Assembly (NCBI GenBank): GCA_030340625.1
Contig: JAOPHQ010004836.1
Span: forward strand, 414,001 to 478,000
DNA from: Merluccius polli
Lineage: Eukaryota; Chordata; Actinopteri; Gadiformes; Merlucciidae
Direction of reading: 5' to 3'
Length of the DNA: 64,000 nt
Shown: positions 30,918 through 42,722 of the stretch, in pieces
Numbering within the stretch: position 1 is the first letter of the stretch
Layout: the number at the start of each line of letters is the position of its first letter
Made by a program: the position numbers and the translations under genes
The notes under the pieces: model-generated
The model's input: only the letters and a program-made list of their open reading frames with translations
Told to the model about the DNA's origin: nothing
The model's database searches: none

Positions 30918-31334
30918 TCAGTCAAGGTCAGCTATGCCTGACTGAAAGTCCTGTCGTGCTTGGGTCAATTTAATGCTCTCCTCTTGCATGGCTCTGATTT
31001 CTGCCTGGAAATGAGAGGCTGAGTAGTTGCATGTGCTTTGTAGATGTGAGGGGGCATGTTCTTCTGTATACAGATCTCTCCTCTGGGAGCAGTCTGGGGC
31101 TAGCTGAGGAGTCTCAGGGCGAGCAGCATCCCCACGGTGGCTGCCAGGGCTAGTCTGTGTCAGGTAGTGGGATGGGAGGCCAGGCTCTTCCCTTGGCTGA
31201 TACACCACCCTCTGTGTGTATGTGGACAGGTCTCTTAGCTGGTATCCCAGGTGTTCCACTTCATATTCCTCATAATGCGTAGGTCGATGTGTTTGCCGTC
31301 TGGGTCTCACATCAGGATACATCTCTCCTTCCAA
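30918..31334 (-). pseudogene. BEL/Pao Gag N-terminal remnant
   Basis: Starts MEGEMYPDVRPRRQTHR and runs about 138 codons, polar with a coiled-coil-like end (IRAMQEESIKLTQARQDF). It then stops; most of the expected capsid part is missing before the zinc knuckles at 30479-30850, so Gag has an internal deletion. Confidence 0.6.
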
Positions 31335-31353
31335 ACCCGTCTTGTATAATGCA

Positions 31354-31371
31354 TCCGGCTCGAAGGACCAA
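31354..31371 (-). promoter_or_regulatory. BEL/Pao primer-binding site
   Basis: TTGGTCCTTCGAGCCGGA begins directly at the LTR edge on the - strand, the layout of a tRNA primer-binding site. The tRNA was not identified with certainty. Confidence 0.75.
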
Positions 31372-32218
31372 TATTAGGGAGGTGATAGTGTGCACTGGTT
31401 CAGGGGAGGGTATTCACACTATACAAGATGGGGTATTGATAAGAATACGCAATGAAGGAGGAGAGACGGTTTGAAACTTGTATTCCAGTATTGATTCAGG
31501 TTGTACAGGTTGAAAGTACACTGGTTGAAGGTATAAATTGAGTCTGAATAGATAAACAAAAATACAAGAATCTAATTCCTCATAAGTAGCCAAATCTACA
31601 TACAAATAATGTGTTCTATAAATGCATTACTATAACCAATATAAATGTTGACTAATCTGATCACAAATACTGGAAATGCACACAACGCTGAAAGGCACGC
31701 AACACTACATACGAAATATGCTCATTACATGGTCCGTGTCACCATCTTATGGCGTAAAGGCGATACTGCGCAATGACGCTTACAACAGATATTTCCTCCA
31801 CACACGTTCATTACGGCAGTCGAACAACAGACGGTAGTTCTAAATGTAAATATCATGTTAACACATTTAGTATCCGAACAAACTTAGCACTAAGAAGCTT
31901 ATACTAATCTATACTACGAGGAAAGGATTGTTAATACGTGTTTTAGCCAAACTAACAAGCACGTGTGAACTTACTTTTCGGCAATGACTCAGAACACTTG
32001 GAATCAAGCTGGATTAGTACAAGCGGTTGAATGACAATGAGATATCAGGTAACTAACTTAAACTTATTTGTCAGAGCGCACGGAAACTGTACGTCTGCTC
32101 ATCGCTTCAGTCCCGAGGAAAGAGGAAGTCTGTGGGGGAACACGAGTTTTGCACATAATGCACCGCGACACACCACTTATTGGGGGAAGTGACCTTACTG
32201 GGCAGGGCCTTTTCTACA
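31372..32218 (-). repeat. BEL/Pao 5' LTR
   Basis: Direct copy of 22180-23025. It is followed on the - strand by the primer-binding site. Confidence 0.9.
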
Positions 32219-32399
32219 TCAGGCATGCAACTACATTCTGAATCCAGTGCAGAGTTTTAGCAGTACAGACTAGTAGCCCAGCCAGTAGAGTGTTGGAAGT
32301 AGTCCAGCAGTGAGATGAAAAGCGTCTGAACCAGGAGGGTCCGAGTGTTCGGTCAGGAAGCGAAAGAAAGTGAAACGCCCCGTTCACCGTGATTTGAGC

Positions 32400-32790
32400 T
32401 GATCTGCCATCAGATTTCTAAAGTCTGTCTGATTTTTTTAGACTAAGCTGAACCATGTCTGAGACATGCCGAAATCCATGCAGAGACAGTGGTGTCGTCT
32501 GGGGGAAAAGAAAGATACAGCTGGATATCATCGGCATAACAGTGATAGTAGAAGCAGTGGGCCTAAATGATACAGGCCAGTGAGGAATTGTACAGTAAGA
32601 AGAGGAGAGGCCCAATAATCAACCCTTGAGGCACACCAGTTTTCACCTGATGTGACTTGGACACCTCAATGACACCATATAGGACCTACCAGAGAAGTAG
32701 GATTCTATCCACCTTTGCACAGTCCTACTGATACCAAGGTCAGATGGTCGAAAGGAGGATCTGATGGTTCACATTGTTGAAGTCTGCCGA
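32400..32790 (-). mobile_element. L2-type LINE RT remnant
   Basis: The - strand reads FNNVNHQILLSTI, then TGVPQGLIIGPLLFLLYN and YYHCYADDIQLYLSF with the YADD catalytic motif, then DDTTVSAWISACL. Several stops and frame changes are present. Flanks are too decayed to set ends. Confidence 0.75.
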
Positions 32791-32981
32791 TGAGAAATTA
32801 TGACTTTCCAGCGGCTTTTGCCAACCGCAAGGCTTCCACAGCGGCCAGTAGAAGGGTGGACAGTTGGGGAGAGTGGTGGATGTGGAGAAAAGGTTACGAG
32901 TCAGTAGTGTTGCTGATCTTATCCTGGTAGGTCTTGGTGCTAGTGACCGGAAAATAAAAGAAAGAAAGATAAGAGAGAGGA

Positions 32982-33374
32982 TTGTTATTTAGCCAGGTCA
33001 GCAGAGAATTAATTTCCAGGATAGATAGAAATATTTTGAGGAAGGCGATAAGGCTGGGAGGCTACTCACAGATACATCAAACAGAGAGAAACAATATACC
33101 AGCCATCAGAGGAGAGACGGGTAACTTACTTTCCAATACTAAGGAGATGACTATAGCCTTTAGAACATTCTATGTGAAGTTCTACACCTCTGAATCACAG
33201 GCTGATAGGGAAGATACAATGTTTTCTCTCCCCCCCTTAATTTGAGGTTGAACAGCTTGATCTACTGATTAGTAAAGAGGAAATAATCGAGGTCATTAAA
33301 AATTTGCCATGAGGCAAGGCCCCTGGACTGGATGAGCTTACAACTGAGTTCTATGAGTTATTCCCCAGCTCTTG
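32982..33374 (+). pseudogene. L1-type ORF2, linker and RT entry
   Basis: Contains IPAIRGETGNLLSNTKEMT, FRTFYVKFYTSE and EEIIEVIKNLP-GKAPGLDEL, the region just before the first RT block in L1/Tx1 elements. Internal stops occur at about 33243 and 33311. Confidence 0.75.
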
Positions 33375-33501
33375 ACGGAGGCGGTCGCATTTTTTCTCTC
33401 TCCTTCCCCTTATCTCCCAGCTTCGCTCTCTAGTTTGTCTTGTCCTGTCCTGTCTACTCTATACTCAAGAGACTCTCTCTACACTGCTCTCCAACTAAAG
33501 T

Positions 33502-33987
33502 CATGGAATTGATCAACTGGTCTCTCAACGCAATTGACACCATCTTCTCAACGAGAAGACCCAGGTCGGGGACCCACAGTGCCCTTCCGGAACGGTGGCG
33601 GCCGGCTACGCAATGGACTCGTGGGAGAAGTGGAGGCCCATGTGCCTGGCGGCCCTCTCCGTGGAGGACATCGAAGATGTCTACATATTTGGAGCCATCG
33701 TTAGAGGGGTTTCGCTGATTGGATTAGGCTTTGCCCTGGTATTTTGACAAATTTTGGGATTGGTGGCTGCCGCCCAGAGCAACCATCAGGATACTAAGGA
33801 AGTGGTGGTAGCTGTCAAAGACCCCTCAACGCTGCCTGCCATGATTGATGGTCTGGGCAGAGCTGTTGGCACTCAGGCGGGGACTATGAACCGTTATATC
33901 CGTGGATGTGAACCGTAAGTTGGATGTCATCATGGAGAAGCTCGCAGCTCTGGAAAGAGCGTTGGAGACCATAACGGACAAATAGAG
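33502..33987 (+). pseudogene. Broken ORF with membrane and coiled-coil parts
   Basis: Begins MELINWSLNAIDTIFSTRR. After a frame change it reads DSWEKWRPMCLAALSVEDIE and then a hydrophobic stretch IFGAIVRGVSLIGLGFALVF that looks like one membrane segment. Following a stop it continues DTKEVVVAVKDPSTLPAMID and, after another shift, VNRKLDVIMEKLAALERAL, a coiled-coil-like helix, ending near 33987. The layout (short cytoplasmic part, one helix, coiled coil) is clear but the family was not recognised. Two or three disruptions make this copy non-functional. Confidence 0.5.
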
Positions 33988-34228
33988 TAGGTTGAAAGTG
34001 GATCTCTACTTGCCCCAAGATCAAACACCCGCAATCTTATCTTTCAGCCTCGCCCCCATCCAGCATTGCCTCGGCCAAGGCCACTGCTGGAACACAACAA
34101 TCCCCCGGAGGATTCGGAGAGACGCTCTTGCCCACCCCCAACGAACACCTGTTGGTTGTTGACTCTCTCTGGGACCTGAAGGCTGTCTCCATGACACTGG
34201 GACGGTGGTGCCAGGCGAGGCGACTCTC

Positions 34229-34304
34229 CAGGCCTACATACACATACATGCATACATACATACATACATACATACATACATACATACATACATACATACA
34301 TACA
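34229..34304. repeat. (CATA)n microsatellite
   Basis: About 18 tetramers of ACATACAT type. Confidence 0.95.
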
Positions 34305-34715
34305 TCACCTCCCCACTACCCAAATCCCCCGCCTTCACTGCTTGTACCCCCGGTCTTGGTAAGCGGGCCTGAGGATTGCGCCGACCTCTCTCGGCTGCGG
34401 TCCCCGACCAGGCTGTCTTGCTGCCAGAAGTTGGATAACCTCCATCCCCCACTACCCTCTTGTGTTGCAAGTTATGTGATTCATGTTGTAAAAAGTGTTG
34501 CAAAAGTTTGTGTTTTTTTGTTGCTGAGGTGTTTTTCCTGTTTTTTCTCTCCTCCCCTCTCCTCATGTTTTGCTGTTTTCTGCCCTGCAAAATGCTCCGT
34601 CATCCTGCCCTGTTTGTCATATTGTATGTGTTGTATATGTTGGGCTGGGTACGGCTCCATCTCGCTGGTACTTGTGACTAGTGACAAATAAAGGCATTCA
34701 TTCATTCATTCATAC

Positions 34716-36310
34716 AAGGGCTATCCTGAAGAACTGGCTCAGTTTCTTCTAGATATGTATAACAAAGCCTTGGCCAGGGGTAGGTTGCCTCCCTTATTAA
34801 CAGAGGCAATTATCTCCCTCATCCTGAAATGTGATAAGGACCCGTTAGAATGCAAAAATTATAGGTCCATCAGTTTGACCTCATGTGACAGTAAAACGTT
34901 ACCCCAAATCCTTGCAAACAGGCATGACAGGGTTATGACCTCATTGATTAACCCCGATCAAGTCGTATGCATACGCTATCACTCCTCTGCTGATGTTAGG
35001 GGCCACATTGACATCATGTGGACTACACAGAATGATAATTCCCCTGCTGCAGCCATTTCATTAGAAGTTGAGAAGGCATTTGATAGGGTGGAGTGGCATT
35101 ATTTTTTCTCCACCCTAGAAACCTTTGGTTTTCGCAACAATTTCACTGACTGGATTAATATACTGTATATCCCTCATATATACCCAACTGAAAGCATCTG
35201 TTCTCACTAATGGTCATCTTCCCTTCATTTGACCTTGGAAGGGGCACAAGCAAGGGCGTCAGTTTGGTTTTAGAAGTGGTGGGGACCAGGGCTGGATTGG
35301 GAACAAAATTCGGCGCGATGGTCGACGGGGGGTTGGTCTCGGGCCACTGGCTGAGGCCATCCGGAGGGACTCAGACTTTAAAGGCATCCAGATGGGCCAA
35401 ACGGCTCAAAATCTAATGCTAAATGCCGTTGATATTCTCCTGTTGTCTCTGAACCAGAACGATCTCTGCCCTCCTTGCTTGGGATAATTTAGTTTTCAAA
35501 AATGTTTGGATATATATTAGGTTAACTGGCCAAAATCAGAGGCACTTCCCCTCAACAGCATATTGCCCTAGTCAGGTAATTTTACCTGGCCCAAGAAGGG
35601 CATGACATACCTGGACATAACACTCCCCCCAGCTTTGTCCGAATTAATCAAGTGCAACTTTGAACCCCTACTGGACCAACATTGAGCGTTGGGCTCCACT
35701 TTTTCTCTCTCTGTGGGGTAAGGGCAACGTGATTAAAATTACTTGTGCTCCCAAATACAATTACTTGTTACAAGGTCTTCTGATCAAAATCCCCAAGACA
35801 TACTTGGTGTGGTGACCGTGGTACTGGTACATGTCATTGCCCGCAGAGAGACCCCCACCTGGTTTGTCTTTGAAAGTGCTCTGTTCAGCCCTCTCTCTCC
35901 AGTACACTTTATCACGGCTAATTTACTCCCAGATGTAAATACACATCCAGATGTCTCTCATATACAATGGGTCTGGAGGAGAGTTGCATTGAGTTACAAA
36001 GTCAGCCCCCCGTCTCCATGCGGGAATCTGGTTAAATCCGAAGCTCTGTATTGGCAAAGCATCCTTTTTTGGAAGCTGTGCTATCAAGGTTTTAGGTGAC
36101 CTTTATGACAAGGGAACCATGAGATCATTTGAAAATCTAAAACAGCAATTTGATATTCCACAGAATCAGAGCTCTACCTTCACCTGTGGCATCTGCTTTT
36201 ACAGACCTTTGGCTCGACCTCTGTGGCTCCCCCTACTGTGGACATCTGGCACTCTAGACATTTTGGAAAGGGTCACGAAGCTGCAGCCAGTACTCTATGC
36301 TGCTTCTTAA
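34716..36310 (+). pseudogene. L1-type ORF2, RT core and C-terminal part
   Basis: Reads YPEELAQFLLDMYNKALARG, then IISLILKCDKDPLECKNYR, ANRHDRVMTSLINPDQV and LEVEKAFDRVEWHYF. A short foreign patch near 35253-35340 includes CAGGGCTGGATTGGGAACAA, also found at 42574. Reading continues RRDSDFKGIQMGQTAQNL, with the position of YADD mutated (NAVDILLL), and a C-terminal region to about 36310. Many frame changes. Confidence 0.75.
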
Positions 36311-36983
36311 TTCTGACGGAAATGCGTCGTCCCTCAGACTGACATGAGAAGCTGATCTCAATGTTGATTTCACAGAGGGAGCTTAATTCTTAGAAATTAA
36401 AACAAAAAAGGTTGAGGGAATTAAAAACAAGACGAATGATGCGGGATGGTGCGGGATGATGGAGGTGCAATGAAAACGATATTCCCAATGCGTCAAAAAC
36501 TGCAGCTCGGTCAGTGGCCCTACGCTTCAAAAAGTGACACTGCAGGTACCCTTCTAGCGTCACTTTTGGACATTTACCCACGTCCGGGTAGACTGAATTA
36601 GGAAAATAAAAGCCAGAAGAGAACACATTTCATAAATACAAATCATGTTGCAACATTATTAGGAGTTAGAAGTTAGTTGCGCAATCCCTCTATATAAATG
36701 CATATTTTATTCATCAAATCACGTGACTTTACATGCACAATTATGCCTATACATCACGTTTATTTATTTTTATTTCCCTGCCGTTGTTGTCGTACGTATG
36801 ACGTATGACGTCATCTTCTGCGGCCATCTTCTACGTCTTCTTCTAGTAGCTATCTGTAGTTAAATACAATAACCTAAAACAGCTAAAGTGAGCTTGCATC
36901 GCTAAACTAGCCTTTTAACTAGCAAGCCAACCCTGTATTTTTCCATCCCTTCACGTAGAGATTGAGTTTTTCCATGTGTGAGG

Positions 36984-37157
36984 ATGAGTGCGCAAGAAGG
37001 ATGCGATATTTTGGAAAGCTTGGATGAACTGGTTCAGCAGCGGGAGTTTGATGACCTCCTGGAGGGATTTCAGACAGGAGCAGCAGCACCTGAACAGTCG
37101 CTGAATGTGAGGTGGATGCAGAGAGACGCGGATGGAAACATGCTTTCCAAGAGGCCA
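36984..37157 (+). pseudogene. Short ORF split by Harbinger insertion
   Basis: MSAQEGCDILESLDELVQQR leads to MLSKRPG at the insertion site. If the Harbinger element is taken out, the reading continues about ten codons (VSQKQRRHG) to a stop near 39303. Upstream at 36785-36980 the DNA contains CRE-like TGACGTCA and a possible leader. Unrecognised; possibly an accessory ORF of the surrounding DNA transposon. Confidence 0.4.
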
Positions 37158-37576
37158 GGGGCCTCATGTACAAAAACGTGGCGTACGTCCTTTTCCACGC
37201 TCACGTTCAGATGTATGAAACGTGAAATGACCGTGGAAATGTGCGGTGCCCCACGCCAACTTCATGGCTGGCGTACGCACGTTTCTACAGCTATTGTTTC
37301 TTTGGCGACACTTGGAGGTGATGCTGGGAAACTGTTAATAATGTCAAAAACAATTAGTCATCAGAGTGATGTGCACGTCAGAGACACACTTATGAACAAT
37401 TAACACACCCACCGTGTTTGCAATTATACGGGTGGATATAAATGCATGCGCAATGTGATGAAGAACATGGTATTACCGATGGCAGCGTTAGCGTTGTTAG
37501 AGGACCTTGCAAATGGTGCAATCCGACGTGAGCGAGTATTTAGGGAACGCGAGGATTTACTTGCAAACGACGACAA

Positions 37577-38125
37577 TTGGCTCATAAGCCGATTTCGTTG
37601 ACTGAGGCCAGTGTTACTGGAGTTGTGCGCAGAGCTGCGGCCCTAGAGTGCAACAGGGCGAGGACCCAGGGGTGGTCTGTGCCCACACAGGTGCTGACCA
37701 CGCTGGGGTTCCTGGCAACAGGGGCATTCCTGGCCGACCGGTCAGGAGTGTGCCAGTCAACCCTGAGCCGAGCCATGCCAGCTGTGTGGGACGGAATCAT
37801 CCGAATGTCATCCAGGAACATCAAATTCCCATACAATGCTGTTGAACAGGCCGACATTAAAGCGCAATGTGCAGCGAGAGCCGGTTTCCCGAATGTCATC
37901 GGAGCTGCTGACTGCACACACATCGCTATAGAAGCGCCATCACAGGATGAATTGGTTTATGTTAATAGGAAACGTTTTCATTCAGTCAATGTTCAAATCA
38001 TATGTGTGGCCGGTGGAGACGGTGGAGACGCCGGGGCCGGTGGAGACGCCGGGGCCGGTGGAGCCGGTGGAGACGCCGGGGCCGGTGGAGGAGTCTGTGC
38101 CCTCTCCTGTCTTATCGTCTATTGA
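37577..38125 (+). pseudogene. Truncated Harbinger nuclease (HARBI1-like)
   Basis: Reads SVPTQVLTTLGFLATGAF, SGVCQSTLSRAMPAVWDGI and GFPNVIGAADCTHIAI with the first catalytic Asp, then FHSVNVQIICV. The second Asp and Glu of the DDE triad are absent. Instead the frame enters a Gly-Asp-Ala repeat made by an 18-bp tandem DNA repeat (38007-38093) and stops at 38125, followed by AATAAA near 38128. The catalytic domain is thus cut and it cannot be an active nuclease. Confidence 0.75.
38007..38093. repeat. 18-bp GC-rich tandem repeat
   Basis: Copies of GGTGGAGACGCCGGGGCC with shorter variants, replacing the 3' part of the nuclease gene. Confidence 0.9.
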
Positions 38126-38167
38126 GAAATAAAAAAGAAAGAAGTAATTAAACATGTGTCAAAGTGT

Positions 38168-38674
38168 TTAATATCCTGGCATCTTTACGCACGAGCTATG
38201 TGTATTGTGAGCAGCCAATTGTATGACCAGTATAATTCCAACATTTATGAGTTCAGTATATTTACCTTGGGGATGATCTGTGTCACCTTCATGGGCTCCC
38301 ACCACTCCGGTGAGAGCTGTGTCACCCACTAAAGAGGCCCCTCGCTTGTCAAAGGGGGAGAGTTCCTCCACTCCTGTCCCCCCACCTGTTGTGGTCACGC
38401 TTCGGAGGTGGGCAGAAACCCTCCGCTTCACCTCCACCTTCAGATCCGACCACTTCACCTGTGTGTGTGCGCTGCTCGGACCCCACGGCATGTACCGCCT
38501 CTCACACACGCTCCCACTCATTTCCTTTCTCTTCATATTGATCCGTGCTGACAGGGGACCAGAGAGAATCTCCCTCCGCGGCTCCACGTCATTCACCACA
38601 ATCTCCAACTCGGACTCTGTGAAATGTCTTTTCTTTCCTTTGTTCATGCTTGTGTTTACACCCATCGAGTGCAA
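38168..38674 (-). CDS. Harbinger Myb/SANT-like DNA-binding protein
   Basis: 168 codons starting MHSMGVNTSMNKGKKRHF. TESELEIVVNDVEPRREIL and later KWSDLKVEVKRRVSAHLRS match the trihelix Myb/SANT layout of the Harbinger accessory protein, which binds element ends and brings the nuclease into the nucleus. The middle (RRYMPWGPSSAHTQV) looks altered compared with the expected helix, so a short internal change is possible. The frame is open. It is divergent from the truncated nuclease. Confidence 0.65.
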   Translation of the reverse strand: MHSMGVNTSMNKGKKRHFTESELEIVVNDVEPRREILSGPLSARINMKRKEMSGSVCERRYMPWGPSSAHTQVKWSDLKVEVKRRVSAHLRSVTTTGGGTGVEELSPFDKRGASLVGDTALTGVVGAHEGDTDHPQGKYTELINVGIILVIQLAAHNTHSSCVKMPGY

Positions 38675-38818
38675 GCTGACTCAAGGATTGGCATATTTTA
38701 GAAAAGATGTTATTCTGAAAGAATAAATTAAACAAAAAGACAAGTGGCTGGTCTTCAGTGGCTTTACTGGTCCCGGTCCACAGTTTATATAGCCACGGGT
38801 GGTCTCGTGCCTTTACTA

Positions 38819-38862
38819 CTTAATAATAATAATAATAATAAGAATAATTATTATTATTATTA

Positions 38863-38923
<61 letters not shown>
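38819..38923. repeat. (TTA)n/(AAT)n microsatellite
   Basis: Over 30 triplets, switching strand sense once, so it can fold on itself. Confidence 0.95.
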
Positions 38924-39599
38924 AATGCTTAAAATTGAATGGGGGGGGTGTCAGAGGATATATAAATATCCTCTGTGCCACACTTGCTTGTATTGTTTTA
39001 TCTGATCGGATAAAGAGTTGAATCTCAGATCCAGGGCCTATTTAAATAGATTTGCATATTTAAATGGCGGCATGGACAGGGAGGAGTTTGCCACTTCTGC
39101 TTGTGCACTCAGTTCCACGTTGGTCGGGATGTACAAAAGAAACGTGCTCGGATCCATGCGTACGCACACTTTGATAGATCTGAATTTATTTGTGCGTACA
39201 ACAGTTTCTGGGTTTTGGCGTACGCTAAGTTTCAGGAGGAAATCCACGCAAGTCTTTGTACATGAGGCCCCAGGTGTGAGCCAGAAGCAACGCAGACATG
39301 GTTAGCCGCTAGCGTTTTATATTCTAGATATGTAAATTGTTTTAGTCCTGAATGTCAATGTAGGCCGTTGCAACACCGTGAATACAGTACAATTTAATTA
39401 TATTGTTTAACGGCACTTGCAGTGACTAAAAAACGTGTCAACAGATACAGGAAATGACTCCAATGACTCTCGTCCAATGGTTTATATATTTTAATGTTTT
39501 TTCAATAATGATTTTAAGAAGAATTCTACAGCACAGGCAGAGTAGTATATTCGTAGAATATTACCAGAGGTAATAAGTATATAATAGATAATAAATACG

Positions 39600-39914
39600 A
39601 AACGTTTCTCTTCTGGCTTTATTTTGAAAGTGTAACCGGACGTTACTTATTTATTCCCCCAGTTTAGTCCAGCTGATCGCTGGAAATGTGTTGTTGCTAA
39701 CTTGACAGTGTCGAGTCTAATTGTGCAACTAACTAACTTTATACTTTTTTTGTCCTAATAATGTTGCAACATGATTTGTATTTATGAAATGGGAAGAAAC
39801 CACTAATGTCTTTAGTGGTAGTATTACGATTGCTCATAAAATATGAATCGTTGCTCTTCTGGCTTTATTTTGAAAGTGTAACCAGACGTTGCATATTTAT
39901 TTTTTTAATTCAGT
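39600..39914. repeat. Duplicated subterminal segment of the outer DNA transposon
   Basis: TTCTCTTCTGGCTTTATTTT followed by GAAAGTGTAACC-GACGTT occurs near 39606 and again near 39855. The first copy also carries TGTTGCTAACTTGACAGTG, which recurs at 44909 beyond the MULE. Confidence 0.7.
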
Positions 39915-40061
39915 CTACCCGGACGCGATATTTTTTTCCCCAGGATGGTAGGGGAAGGTACTGCCTTTTTCGCCTCTGATTGGCTAGAAGGGCTCTCGCC
40001 CGATTGGTTATTTGATTTGGCCAATCCAACAGTACTAAGAAAAGCACTATAAAAACTGATC

Positions 40062-40094
<33 letters not shown>

Positions 40095-40941
40095 GATTAA
40101 CAGTGTGATAAGTGCGTGCCATCAGATTTATATTCCAAGTCTACAATTTCATAGCCTGTTTAGATCGTGTTTAGATTAGCCTTGCTGTTTGGGGAGTTTT
40201 GTGATGAAGATGTGAACTTGGGAGTTCTCAAGCACTGAACAGTTATCCTATTAAAGAGTACAGACGTATGCATTGCCGGGGTTTAAGATGTATGCAATAC
40301 AATAAAATGGCACTATTTTGCCCAGCTGTGTGAAGTGCAGGTCAATCCCTATTCTAGACTAATGGAAACTAGTGACGCATCATCATGCTCAGCTTTGACT
40401 TAAGGTCCATTAAATACACACAATTAAACAAAGGGAACTAGGTATGGAAAGCAGTGAGACATGTAATGACTATTGTACACTGCAGTGGAGGAACATTGAC
40501 AACCTCTAACAAATAGGCTCCAAGTTTTCCCAACCAGCAAATAGGCTTAGAACAGCAGCACAATTAACAGAAGTCAACAGAGTTCATTAAGGCTCCCTGA
40601 GGTGACGAGAGATGTGTTAGTCCTAACTTGTATCCTGCCTGCTCAACAGAAACTATTTAATGAAACTATTATGTCCAAATTATTACCAAAGTAAAGGCAT
40701 GGTCAATTTTAATAGACTACCACAGATGAATGAAGCCGCAGTCAGCCAATTGTAAAAAAAGACACCACAGTATGATTCAAATATGACATTTTATTTATTG
40801 CGAACCTAACAGTGCATAAGTGCTAGTAATAAACAATATTAGTGCATCAACATTTACTGCATGTTAAACATTACTAGTCATGGTGTTGTTGTGAAAAGCA
40901 GTTTCAAAAATGAAACCCTTACTCACGCGTGTTCTTTAATG

Positions 40942-40978
40942 AAGCGATAGAAGAAGCTTTTAGCTTCTTCTATCGCTT
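40942..40978. repeat. Perfect 17-bp hairpin, 3-nt loop
   Basis: AAGCGATAGAAGAAGCT (40942-40958) and its exact inverse (40962-40978) inside the MULE. Confidence 0.9.
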
Positions 40979-42279
40979 AGCTTTTAGAAATCAGTTTTAT
41001 TGTTAACACCATTAGAATGTGCAGAGTTTTACAGATATCTGGGTCCAACTACATTTCCCTGACAGAACAACAAAGTGTGTGTGTCAGTTCACGAAGTCTG
41101 AGCACCAACTATCCCTGACCCAGGATGTTATATACACAAACAGTGAAAACGTCATAACAAGGGCTGGCTGTTGTCGTCTTCCCACCTCGTTCTCGTGGTA
41201 TCTGACTCCCAGCATGTACAGAGGCCAGCCTGCCTGTTCTTTACTATCATATGACCTGCACTTTGCAACCAACTGATCTCACACTATCTATTTTACACAT
41301 GTCACCAACAACGTACTCATTCTGATTATGAGTTGCATTTATAATTATATGCCTCTGCTTATATCTCATGATTCTGTACCCTAATTATTGGTCATATAAC
41401 CATACCTTCAGTGTGTGTGTGTCAGAGTGAGTAGTTTATTTCTTGATGGGTTGGCTACCTAGGGACACACCAGCAGAGACACACTGGGCAAGGGAATGTG
41501 GTGCCGGTCTTCTTGGCAGTGCACCACTCCCCTCTTTTACCTTCCCATAGTTGTGTTCCCTCCAGGCTCTTTTTGGAGGTCGACCAGTGATGAGCGCCTG
41601 TCTGCCCCCCAGCGGAGTCTTACGGCGAGCAAAAGCTGTAGGCTGCACACCTATTTGCGTGCTAATTTGCAGACCCTTTCTTGGCTGCATTTTGATGTTA
41701 CGCGCAGCAGCACTCCTCATCTTCCCAAATGTAGACAATGCTGAGATCAGGCCGCTGTCAGTATGAATTTTCTCGTAGGATGACACAAGGGATTCTATTG
41801 GGGCTTGGAAGGTCTCATCCTTTTCAAGCTTGTCCACGAGGTCATCAAACATGGATCTGAGATGACCTTTGAGATGCTCAGCTACCAACTCACTTTGAGA
41901 TGACGCTTCTTCAGCTCCAGAGCCGTCTTGTGGTGTTGGGGGAGTGGTTGTTCCAGCTTGTTCTTGGGTTCCTATTTCACAGAAACATGTTAATTTCAGA
42001 TCCTGGCATTTGATTGGAAAAGGACAAAGATGGAAAATACCACAAGATATGGCCCACTGTTCAGTTCAATTAGTTGGCCTGCTGAAAAGTAAACTACACT
42101 TGCAATGAGTGGAACTGTTGCGCAGTCTTTCTCCCTCTCAAACTGCAAGCCCATAAACCAGCTCTCTGGTACGTCAAACTTTCCTTTTTGGACAGACAAG
42201 ATAGGAGGTACAAAGAGCCATGATTATATCATAAATCAAGTGCACTGGTGTGGTGTTTTACATGCACAGTCACACACAG

Positions 42280-42347
42280 GAGAAGTCAGGATTTGAACTG
42301 CTGACTCTTCAGGTACTAAACAACCTACCAACTGAGCTACAGTTTCC
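42280..42347 (-). tRNA. tRNA-like sequence, probably tRNA-derived SINE head or pseudogene
   Basis: The - strand reads GGAAACTGTAGCTCAGTTGG and then a B-box-like GTTCAAATCC. The A-box word TAGCTCAGTTGG is good, but the acceptor arms (GGAAACT / TTCTCC) and anticodon arm pair poorly. A working tRNA gene is unlikely. Confidence 0.45.
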
Positions 42348-42573
42348 CTCTACAAGTAAGCTGCGACAAACAAGCTAATGACCTTTCAGAACAAGCAAGC
42401 CAATACCTGTGGCCATCTCATAGAAGGACTTCTTTGCCGTGAAGGATGCTACTGGAAGATGGTGGCCTTCCTGCAGCTTGAAGGCCTGCATTACAGAGTG
42501 TTGGTGTTTGCAAAGCGCCCCATTGCTGCCAGCTGGGCAGCTGCACATGCCCATGGAGAGGTTCACCAGATAA

Positions 42574-42690
42574 ATGGACTGGGAACAAAATTCGGCCCTG
42601 GCAACCATAGGACTGACGACCGACGGGGGGGGGGGGGGGGGGGGGAGGGTGGGTGCGCGCGATCGTAACACACCCCGGACCTACAACCGA

Positions 42691-42722
<32 letters not shown>

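Larger units (their letters stand above)
22180..32218 (-). mobile_element. BEL/Pao LTR retrotransposon, near full length, with nested insertions
   Basis: Two LTRs of about 846 bp (22180-23025 and 31372-32218), differing at roughly a dozen positions by eye, bound an internal region read on the - strand. The order is gag remnant, zinc knuckles, aspartic protease, RT, RNase H, integrase and the BEL-specific C-terminal domain. TCAGG flanks the whole at 22175-22179 and 32219-32223. Three later insertions (24177-24938, 25638-27109, 28214-29428) account for about 3.4 kb, leaving an original element of about 6.6 kb. Stops and a gag deletion make this copy defective. Confidence 0.95.
33375..34715 (+). 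mobile_element. Unidentified repeat-borne insertion with (ATTC)n tail
   Basis: Interrupts the L1-type ORF2 cleanly. It has a pyrimidine-rich leader, a broken ORF region at 33502-33987, a CATA microsatellite and an end reading GACAAATAAAGGCATTCATT followed by more ATTC. The tail suggests copying through RNA. No target duplication was found and no RT is encoded. Confidence 0.5.
37158..39271. mobile_element. PIF/Harbinger element
   Basis: GGGGCCTCATGTACAAA at the left and its inverse at the right. CAG or CCAGG is present on both sides; the G/C runs make the 3-bp copy ambiguous. It encodes a truncated nuclease on + and a Myb-like protein on -, the two genes of Harbinger elements in divergent layout. 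Confidence 0.8.

Noticed and set aside
34037..34301. - strand ORFs rich in MYVC repeats
   Set aside because: Translation of the CATA microsatellite, not a gene.
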